Position numbers and translations under genes: made by a program. From contig JBOFWM010000104.1 in assembly GCA_051653625.1 (NCBI GenBank), positions 1 to 30,290 of the forward strand: DNA of 30,290 nt. Reading direction: 5' to 3'. Position 1 is the first letter of the stretch. Every line of letters begins with the position of its first letter. The notes under the pieces were generated by a model, which saw only the letters and a list, made by a program, of their open reading frames with translations, was not told the origin of the DNA and ran no database searches. Shown here one piece after another: positions 24,479 to 30,290 of the stretch. The DNA is from SFDP01 sp051653625. GTDB lineage: Bacteria > Bacillota > Clostridia > Lachnospirales > Lachnospiraceae.

Positions 24479-25738
24479 TTATTTTAATGGATTTTGATAA
24501 AACTCTTTAAATTCACAATATCCTTCTTTTTCTAATTGTTCTCTTTGAAACTTTTTATTTTTATTCATTCTTACAACTAAAATTTGTGTTCCATTTGCTC
24601 TTTCTTCATTGGCTTGTTTCATAATACTAGCTAATACTTCTCTTGAAATACCTTTTTCAATTAAAAATACTTTTTTCTTCTTTGCCGCAGGAATTTGGTA
24701 TCCATTTTCTAAAAGCAATAATACAATTCTTTCAAATCCAATAGAAAATCCGCACGCTGGTATATCGTTACCAGTAAATTTACCCACCATTTTATCATAA
24801 CGACCACCGCCGCCACAACTTCCTCCAAATTCAGGAATTGCAATTTCAAAAATCGTACCGGTGTAATAAGACATTCCTCGAACCAAAGTCGGATCAAATA
24901 TCATAGAAAACTTCGCTAATTTCGTTTCCTCTACTGTAGTAATAATCTCCTGTAAGGATGTAGTTACTTCTTCTGGTAAAAATTCATGCAAGGTATTTGC
25001 TAAATAAACAATTCCATTTTCTGCCTCTTCCATTCCTTTAAATAACCCAAGATACGATGCAATAATAGTATCACTAAAACCAGCTTTTTCAAGCTCTGCT
25101 TTTACCCCATCAATCCCTATTTTATCTAATTTATCTAAAATAATAAAAACACTATCATACTCTTCTTCTTTAAAACCACTATAAGCAGCCATTGCTTTTA
25201 ATATTCTACGTTCGCTAATACGAATTTCAAACCCTTCAAACCCTAATTTTCCAAGCGTTGTAGTTGTGGCAAGAATAAGTTCTATTTCAGCTAAATTAGA
25301 TGCATCCCCTAAGATATCAATATCACATTGATAAAATTGTCTATATCTTCCTCTTTGTGGTCTATCCGCTCTCCAAACTGGTCCAATTTGCAATGCTTTG
25401 AAAGGAGTTTGTAAATTAGCAGCATTATTAGAATAAAATCTTACTAAAGGAACCGTCAAATCATAACGAAGTCCTCCATCCACTAAATCTCTTTCTTCTT
25501 TTATCGAATCAAGATTAAGTTTCTCTCCTCTTTTTAAAATTTTAAAAATTAATTTTTCATTTTCTCCACCTTGTTTATTGCTAAGATTTTCAATTTCCTC
25601 AACACAAGGTGTCTCAATAGATGTAAATCCAAACTCTCTATATGTTTCTTTAATTATAGAAATCACATAATCACGAATTTCCATTTCATTTGGTAATATA
25701 TCTTTCATACCAGTTACTGGTTTTTTCTTTAATGCCAT
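24479..25738 (-). CDS. hisS: Histidyl-tRNA synthetase
   Basis: A 419-residue class II synthetase that charges tRNA-His. Visible are GMKDILP at the start (motif 1 region), motif 2 GPVWRADRPQRGRYRQF, the histidine-specific LVRGMSYYTGTIFEI, and motif 3 ACGFSIGFERIVLLL. The last 70 residues, where the anticodon-binding domain lies, are divergent and rich in lysine. I recall a similar ending in other Lachnospiraceae sequences, so it is probably a lineage form rather than damage. ATG 25738 is preceded by AAGGGAG. It is first in the hisS-aspS pair, 72 bases after hemZ, with a candidate promoter and inverted repeat in that gap; no T-box leader fits there. Confidence 0.94.
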   Translation of the reverse strand: MALKKKPVTGMKDILPNEMEIRDYVISIIKETYREFGFTSIETPCVEEIENLSNKQGGENEKLIFKILKRGEKLNLDSIKEERDLVDGGLRYDLTVPLVRFYSNNAANLQTPFKALQIGPVWRADRPQRGRYRQFYQCDIDILGDASNLAEIELILATTTTLGKLGFEGFEIRISERRILKAMAAYSGFKEEEYDSVFIILDKLDKIGIDGVKAELEKAGFSDTIIASYLGLFKGMEEAENGIVYLANTLHEFLPEEVTTSLQEIITTVEETKLAKFSMIFDPTLVRGMSYYTGTIFEIAIPEFGGSCGGGGRYDKMVGKFTGNDIPACGFSIGFERIVLLLLENGYQIPAAKKKKVFLIEKGISREVLASIMKQANEERANGTQILVVRMNKNKKFQREQLEKEGYCEFKEFYQNPLK

Positions 25739-25754
25739 TTCTTACTCCCTTCAT

Positions 25755-25789
25755 ACTCTATGTTAACTACATCTTAACTGTCAACATAG
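25755..25789 (-). promoter_or_regulatory. Candidate hisS-aspS promoter with overlapping inverted repeat
   Basis: Minus-strand TTGACA (25779-25784) is followed after 18 bases by TAGAGT (25755-25760). A 10-base inverted repeat with one mismatch (25758-25767 and 25780-25789; CTATGTT/AACATAG core, 12-base spacer) covers the -35 and reaches into the -10. It could be a repressor operator or a leader hairpin. Confidence 0.4.
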
Positions 25790-25810
25790 ATGATTTTACA
25801 CTGTTTTCTT

Positions 25811-27295
25811 CTATTTCTCAAGATTTATTTCTTTTGCATATTTTGAGAACAAATTTCTTTTTCGTTCAATCATCTCATCAATCCGCTCTATGTATAAATC
25901 AATATCTTTTACTGCATCACAACGCTCAATTCTTCCATCATCACAGACCACTTTTGTAATACTGCCCGCACCTACAGCAACAATGGATTGTTTTTCTTCT
26001 ATAATCAAAACATTGTAAATTCCGTATTTCTCTTTTTTTGCATATCCAACATTTTCTAAATTCCCGGCCATATTTTTTTGTCGGTATAAGTAATAAGGAT
26101 TCATATTCATAGATTCTACACCACGAATTACTGTATCCATTATCTCTTCTGAATTGTGAATATCAATAACTCCATTTTTGACAATCCAGTCATTCAATTT
26201 TGACCCACGTTTTATAGCCAAGGAATGAACAGTAACACTATCTGGATTTAATTTACATATTTCCTCCATGGTGTGAGTAACATCTTCTATCGTTTCTCCT
26301 GGCAATCCCAAAATCAAATCCATATTAATACAATCAAATCCAACTTCTTTTGCCACATAAAAGGCATCTATTACTTGTTGTACCGTATGATTTCTACCAA
26401 TTATTTTTAATGTTTCTTCTTTCATTGTTTGGGGATTAATAGAAATCCTATTTACCTTATGCTTTTTTAAAACCATCAATTTTTCTTTTGTAATACTATC
26501 TGCTCTTCCAGCTTCCACTGTAAATTCTTTTACAGTACTACATTCAAAATGTTGCCCAAGAAATATTAAAAGTTCTTCTAATTCTTTTGCTTCTAAAGTA
26601 GAAGGTGTTCCACCACCAATATAAATGGTTTCTAATGTCTTATGAGAAAAAGCGTCTTTTATATACAATAATTCTTTTTTCATTGCATTTAGATATGCTT
26701 GTACTTTCTTTTTATAAGCTACAATAGGATATGACGTAAAGGAACAATAAAGACATGTTGTTGGACAAAATGGAATTCCAATGTAAAGGCTATAGCCATC
26801 TTTCAATTGCATAGTATTAAGTAACATCTTTTCTCTTTGTGCAATATCATAGGTTGTTTGCGCTTTTTTATCACTTATAAAATACAATTCTTTTATATGG
26901 TTAAGAACTCGCTCTTTCTCCCATCCCTTTTCCATTAATTGATATACAATTTTTGTTGGTCTAATTCCTGTCAATGTCCCCCATGGAAGTGTTTTTTCTA
27001 AAATATGACTTAAGGAACAATAAATTACTTGTTTTAATTTATTTTTTATCACCTTTCTATTTTCGAGGCATGAACAAGAAATCTCATTTTCATATTCATA
27101 CTCATTTTTTGACTCTCTTAAAAAAAATTGTATTTTGTTTTCTAAGAACCACAAATTTATTTTAAGGTCGTATATACTCCCATCCTCTTGTCCAACTTCA
27201 AAAATTTTTAGTTCCTCATGTTCGTAAAACGCCTTTATCAAAGAATAAATATCATATTCAAATTGTAATTTATTTAAAATTATCGCGATCAACAT
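25811..27295 (-). CDS. hemZ: HemZ-type coproporphyrinogen dehydrogenase family radical SAM protein
   Basis: A 494-residue radical SAM protein of the HemZ family. The iron-sulfur motif is C177-x3-C181-x2-C184 (PFCPTTCLYCSF), followed by the SAM-binding IYIGGGTPSTL and the ISINPQTM and DLILGLPGET blocks typical of HemN/HemW relatives. The N-terminal 165 residues form the HemZ-specific extension with the WGTLTGIRPTK motif. HemZ proteins are annotated as oxygen-independent coproporphyrinogen III oxidases, but in many Clostridia without a full heme pathway the true substrate is unclear. The Shine-Dalgarno AAGGAG lies only two bases before ATG 27295; a TTG at 27292 would give better spacing, so the exact start is uncertain by one codon. 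Its position between the MBL gene and hisS is a common clostridial arrangement. Confidence 0.88.
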   Translation of the reverse strand: MLIAIILNKLQFEYDIYSLIKAFYEHEELKIFEVGQEDGSIYDLKINLWFLENKIQFFLRESKNEYEYENEISCSCLENRKVIKNKLKQVIYCSLSHILEKTLPWGTLTGIRPTKIVYQLMEKGWEKERVLNHIKELYFISDKKAQTTYDIAQREKMLLNTMQLKDGYSLYIGIPFCPTTCLYCSFTSYPIVAYKKKVQAYLNAMKKELLYIKDAFSHKTLETIYIGGGTPSTLEAKELEELLIFLGQHFECSTVKEFTVEAGRADSITKEKLMVLKKHKVNRISINPQTMKEETLKIIGRNHTVQQVIDAFYVAKEVGFDCINMDLILGLPGETIEDVTHTMEEICKLNPDSVTVHSLAIKRGSKLNDWIVKNGVIDIHNSEEIMDTVIRGVESMNMNPYYLYRQKNMAGNLENVGYAKKEKYGIYNVLIIEEKQSIVAVGAGSITKVVCDDGRIERCDAVKDIDLYIERIDEMIERKRNLFSKYAKEINLEK

Positions 27296-27309
27296 AACTC
27301 CTTCACCGT

Positions 27310-27340
27310 AAAAAAGAATCTCTTTTGAGACTCTCTTTTA
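27310..27340 (-). terminator. Terminator-like hairpin between the MBL gene and hemZ
   Basis: On the minus strand AAAAGAGAGTCTC pairs with GAGATTCTTTTTT around an AAAA loop (13 pairs including wobbles), ending in a T run. It overlaps the stop codon of the MBL gene (27338-27340) and ends about 15 bases before the hemZ start, leaving no room for a separate promoter. Confidence 0.65.
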
Positions 27341-27958
27341 TAAAAACGGATTGTTTATTTTCTCATCACCTATTGTAGTACTGCCCCCATGTCCTGGATA
27401 TACAACAACATCTTCTGGAAGTATCATTAACTTTTCTTTGATAGATCGTACCAAAGTGCTCATACTTCCTGTTGGAAAGTCTGTTCTTCCAACACTTCCC
27501 TCAAACAAAGTATCTCCACTAATTAAAATCTTTTCATCTTCCATGTAATAACAACAACTTCCACCCGTATGACCTGGTGTTGCTATTACTTTTACAGTCT
27601 TTCCTGCAACATTAAGTATTTCTCCATCTTTTAGCAAAACATCTGGTTTAATTGTGCAAGGGCATCCAATATCTGCTGATACATTTTTTGTAACATTCAT
27701 ACATAAATCTTCTTCCCCTTCATAAGCATATATTTTAGCATTTGTTAATTCTTTTAATTCCTTACATCCTAAAATATGATCAAAATGTCCGTGTGTTAAT
27801 AAAATTGCTGAAATTTGAAATCCTTTTTCTGCCATTTTATCATAGATAACTTTACCTTGATCTGCTGGATCAATGAAAATAACATCATTAGACTGATCTT
27901 CATATAAAAAATAACAATTTGTTTGACACATCCCTAATACAATTTTTCCTAATTTCAT
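27338..27958 (-). CDS. MBL-fold hydrolase (glyoxalase II/YcbL-like)
   Basis: A 206-residue single-domain metallo-beta-lactamase-fold enzyme. Metal ligands are visible in H56-x-H58-x-D60-H61 (THGHFDH), in ATPGHTGGS, SGDTLFEGSVGRTD and YPGHGG. The fold and length match the small hydroxyacylglutathione-hydrolase-like (YcbL/GloB2) group, which hydrolyses thioesters; the actual substrate in a clostridium is unknown. ATG 27958 follows AAAGAG. It starts 22 bases after the rel stop and is likely co-transcribed with rel. Confidence 0.88.
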   Translation of the reverse strand: MKLGKIVLGMCQTNCYFLYEDQSNDVIFIDPADQGKVIYDKMAEKGFQISAILLTHGHFDHILGCKELKELTNAKIYAYEGEEDLCMNVTKNVSADIGCPCTIKPDVLLKDGEILNVAGKTVKVIATPGHTGGSCCYYMEDEKILISGDTLFEGSVGRTDFPTGSMSTLVRSIKEKLMILPEDVVVYPGHGGSTTIGDEKINNPFL

Positions 27959-27979
27959 AATAACTCTTTCACCCTTCTA

Positions 27980-30290
27980 TTATCCTGTAGTACGCTCAAT
28001 ATCTAGCACACTATCTATCGCACGTATCTTAGTAATAATTTGATTTAATTCTTCTCTACTAGCAATTTCAAAGTTAACGTTCATTGTTGCAATTCCCTGT
28101 TTACTTGTTCTTGTATTCACAGATAAAATATCAATATTTTTTTCCGTTAGTGCTTTTGAAACATCTGCTAATAGTCCACTTCTATTATTTGCAAAAATAC
28201 AAATTTCAGAATAATATTTTTCTGTAAGTGTGCCTTCATCTGGTTGTTCCCAATCAGCCTCCATAAGCCTTGCACGATCAAAATCAGATAAATTCATAAC
28301 ATTAACACAATCTGTTCTATGAATCGAAATACCACGACCTCTTGTAATGAAACCTATAATTTCATCTCCTGGAACAGGACTACAACATTTTGAAAAACGA
28401 ACTGCAACATCATGAACACCTTTTACAACAATGCCATTTTTCGATTTCATAGCAAATACTTGCCTATTCGAGTTGCTATCATTTACCGCATCCATAATTT
28501 CTTGATCTGTTGGTATTTTTCTATGATCATGATCATAAAATTCTTGCATTTTGTTTAAAATTTGACCCTCTTTTAAACCACCATGTCCAATTGCTGCTAA
28601 TACCGAATCCCAATCTCTAAATCCATATTTTTTCATAATACGGTCCATATATTGTGGTTTCATTAGATCTGTAGCACACATGCCTTTTGTCTTAATATAA
28701 GCCGATAACATTTCTTTTCCTTTATGAATATTATCTTCCTTAAATTCTGTTTTAAACCATTGTTGAATCTTATTTTTTGCCTGTGTACTTCTAACAATAG
28801 ATAACCAGTCTCTACTTGGTCCTTTAGAGTTTTGTGATGTAATAATTTCTACACGATCACCATTATTAATTTTATAATCAATAGTAACAAGCTTATCATT
28901 TACTCTTGCACCTATCATTTTATTCCCAACTGCACTATGTATACTATAAGCAAAATCAATTGGTGTACTACCTGCTGGAAGGTTTTTTACATCCCCTGAT
29001 GGTGTAAAACAATATACACTATCAGAAAATAAATCTAAATCACTTTTTAAAACATGCATAAATTCTTTGTTATCAGACATATCCTTTTGCCACTCAAGAA
29101 TTTGACGAAGCCAAACAAGTTTTTCCACTTCTTGTTCTTCCACTTTTTTACCATCTGAGTTTTCTTTATATTTCCAATGAGCTGCAATTCCATATTCTGC
29201 TGCTTTATGCATTTCGTATGTTCTTATTTGAATTTCGAAAGGTTGCCCATTCGAACCAATTAAAGTAGTATGAAGTGATTGGTACATATTATCTTTTGGC
29301 ATTGCAATGTAATCTTTAAATCTACCTGGAATCGGCTTATACATTTCATGAATCACACCTAATGCCGCATAACAATCTTTTACAGTATCTACAATGATAC
29401 GAATCGCAAATAAATCATATATTTGATCAATTGTTTTCCCTTGATTCTTCATCTTTTTATATATACTGAAAAAATGCTTTACTCTTCCATCTAATTTTGC
29501 ATTTATCTCTGCCTTTTTAATATGTTCTCCAACTTCGTCCACAATACTTTGAATATAGGCTTCTCTAGAACTTTTTCTAATAGAAATAGTATCCACAAGT
29601 TCATAATAAACCTCTGGTTCTAAATATTTTAAAGATAAATCATCTAGCTCAACTTTAATTTTTGAAATTCCAAGTCTTTGTGCAATTGGTGCATAAATGT
29701 CTAGAGTTTCTCTTGCAATTTTTTGTTGTTTTACTTCTGGCATATGTTTTAAAGTACGCATATTATGAAGTCTGTCTGCTAACTTAATTAAAATAACACG
29801 AATATCTTTGGCCATAGCCAAAAACATTTTTCGTAAATTTTCTGCTTGTATTTCTAATTGATCTGCTGTCTTATCTGTATGATCACCAGTTAATTGCAAT
29901 TGTTGTAACTTTGTAACACCTTCTACAAGTAACGAAACATCCGAGCCAAATTCTTTTTCTAAATCTTCTTTCGTCATGATGGTATCTTCTACTACATCAT
30001 GTAATAATCCAGCTACAATTGTTTCCTTATCCATCTCTAGATTTGCCAAAATAATTGCAACACAAAGTGGGTGAATAATATAAGGTTCACCCGATTTTCT
30101 AACTTGATATTTATGAGCATTAAATGAGATTTTATATGCTTTTTCAATTAAAGAAATATCATCAGATGGATGATACTTTCTTACGCTATTTATTAAATCA
30201 TCATAAAGTTCATTAGGCGTAAGAAACTCCTTAATTCTATTGATACGTCCATCATCAATAACTACACTGCTTTTTTTGAAATCTTCTTTT
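27980..30290 (-). CDS. rel: Bifunctional (p)ppGpp synthetase/hydrolase (Rel/RSH), 5' end outside window
   Basis: The frame is open without a stop to the right edge, so the N-terminus is missing; the first visible codon ends at 30289. The visible part reads from RKSGEPYIIHPL through the HD hydrolase motif LLHDVVEDT and LIKLADRLHNMRTL, then the synthetase domain (RFKDYIAMPKDNMYQSLHTT, EIQIRTYEMHKAAEYGIAAHW). The TGS domain (VYCFTPSGDVKNLPAGSTPIDFAY) and a C-terminal ACT domain (about the last 75 residues) follow. Both catalytic halves keep their key motifs, so the enzyme should make and degrade the stringent alarmone. The TTG at 30049 is not a real start, since conserved sequence continues upstream of it. 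Followed by the MBL gene. Confidence 0.95.
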   Translation of the reverse strand, partial: KEDFKKSSVVIDDGRINRIKEFLTPNELYDDLINSVRKYHPSDDISLIEKAYKISFNAHKYQVRKSGEPYIIHPLCVAIILANLEMDKETIVAGLLHDVVEDTIMTKEDLEKEFGSDVSLLVEGVTKLQQLQLTGDHTDKTADQLEIQAENLRKMFLAMAKDIRVILIKLADRLHNMRTLKHMPEVKQQKIARETLDIYAPIAQRLGISKIKVELDDLSLKYLEPEVYYELVDTISIRKSSREAYIQSIVDEVGEHIKKAEINAKLDGRVKHFFSIYKKMKNQGKTIDQIYDLFAIRIIVDTVKDCYAALGVIHEMYKPIPGRFKDYIAMPKDNMYQSLHTTLIGSNGQPFEIQIRTYEMHKAAEYGIAAHWKYKENSDGKKVEEQEVEKLVWLRQILEWQKDMSDNKEFMHVLKSDLDLFSDSVYCFTPSGDVKNLPAGSTPIDFAYSIHSAVGNKMIGARVNDKLVTIDYKINNGDRVEIITSQNSKGPSRDWLSIVRSTQAKNKIQQWFKTEFKEDNIHKGKEMLSAYIKTKGMCATDLMKPQYMDRIMKKYGFRDWDSVLAAIGHGGLKEGQILNKMQEFYDHDHRKIPTDQEIMDAVNDSNSNRQVFAMKSKNGIVVKGVHDVAVRFSKCCSPVPGDEIIGFITRGRGISIHRTDCVNVMNLSDFDRARLMEADWEQPDEGTLTEKYYSEICIFANNRSGLLADVSKALTEKNIDILSVNTRTSKQGIATMNVNFEIASREELNQIITKIRAIDSVLDIERTTG

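Noticed and set aside
25739..25810. T-box leader before hisS
   Set aside because: Only 72 bases separate hisS from hemZ; there is no room for a specifier stem and antiterminator, and no T-box core sequence is visible.
27980..30049. rel gene starting at TTG 30049
   Set aside because: Conserved RSH sequence (YIIHPLCVAIIL) continues in frame upstream to the window edge, so the gene is simply cut by the window.

Overview
The window looks like a chromosomal segment of a low-G+C Gram-positive anaerobe, most likely a Lachnospiraceae-type member of the Clostridia. The evidence is very AT-rich DNA, Shine-Dalgarno-led genes, a HemZ-type radical SAM protein in the order rel - MBL hydrolase - hemZ - hisS - aspS, LplB/LplC-type permeases without an ATPase gene, and YesM/YesN-type two-component proteins. 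The species cannot be named from the sequence alone. Almost every gene is on the minus strand; only the GH18 gene at 11950-12969 is on the plus strand. No tRNA, rRNA, CRISPR array, insertion sequence or prophage gene was seen. No gene-free stretch exceeds 300 bases; the longest is 22374-22658, and it is filled with regulatory structure.

Layout by coordinate. (1) 1-6080 is a housekeeping run transcribed leftward from a promoter at 6125-6153: a small zinc-finger anti-sigma-like membrane protein, polA, coaE, a long FtsA-like ATPase with an unusual C-terminal half, and the start of a WalJ/YycJ-type hydrolase cut by the window edge. (2) 6182-22373 is a continuous block of about 16 kb for amino-sugar use: nagB-nagA; an ABC importer (two permeases and a lipoprotein binding protein); a divergent GH18 chitinase-like enzyme; an operon-like series chitobiose phosphorylase - phosphohexomutase - histidine kinase - membrane-anchored binding protein - AraC-type response regulator; and a NagE-type PTS permease. 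(3) 22659-30290 is a second housekeeping run: aspS, hisS, hemZ, an MBL-fold hydrolase and most of a bifunctional (p)ppGpp synthetase/hydrolase cut by the right edge.

How the catabolic genes probably fit together (inference): the ABC system imports chito-oligosaccharides; the GH18 enzyme, which lacks a signal peptide if its well-supported start is right, trims them in the cytoplasm; chitobiose phosphorylase splits N,N'-diacetylchitobiose into GlcNAc and GlcNAc-1-phosphate; the mutase makes GlcNAc-6-phosphate; NagE brings in free GlcNAc as GlcNAc-6-phosphate; NagA and NagB then deliver fructose-6-phosphate. An ABC ATPase, a GlcNAc kinase and a secreted chitinase are not in the window. The kinase/binding-protein/regulator trio looks like a dedicated three-component sensor for this pathway, resembling in principle the XylFII-LytS-YesN xylose sensor known from clostridia.

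The strongest regulatory find is the nagE leader. A near-consensus promoter is followed by about 190 nt holding a sequence resembling the RNA antiterminator (RAT) of the BglG/LicT/SacY family. It overlaps the first arm of a 17-bp terminator-like stem, and an additional upstream hairpin overlaps the RAT. Other notable items are GGCAA direct repeats 11 bp apart beside the weak -35 of the ABC promoter, two related hairpins flanking the binding-protein gene, and promoters lying inside the terminators of neighbouring operons.
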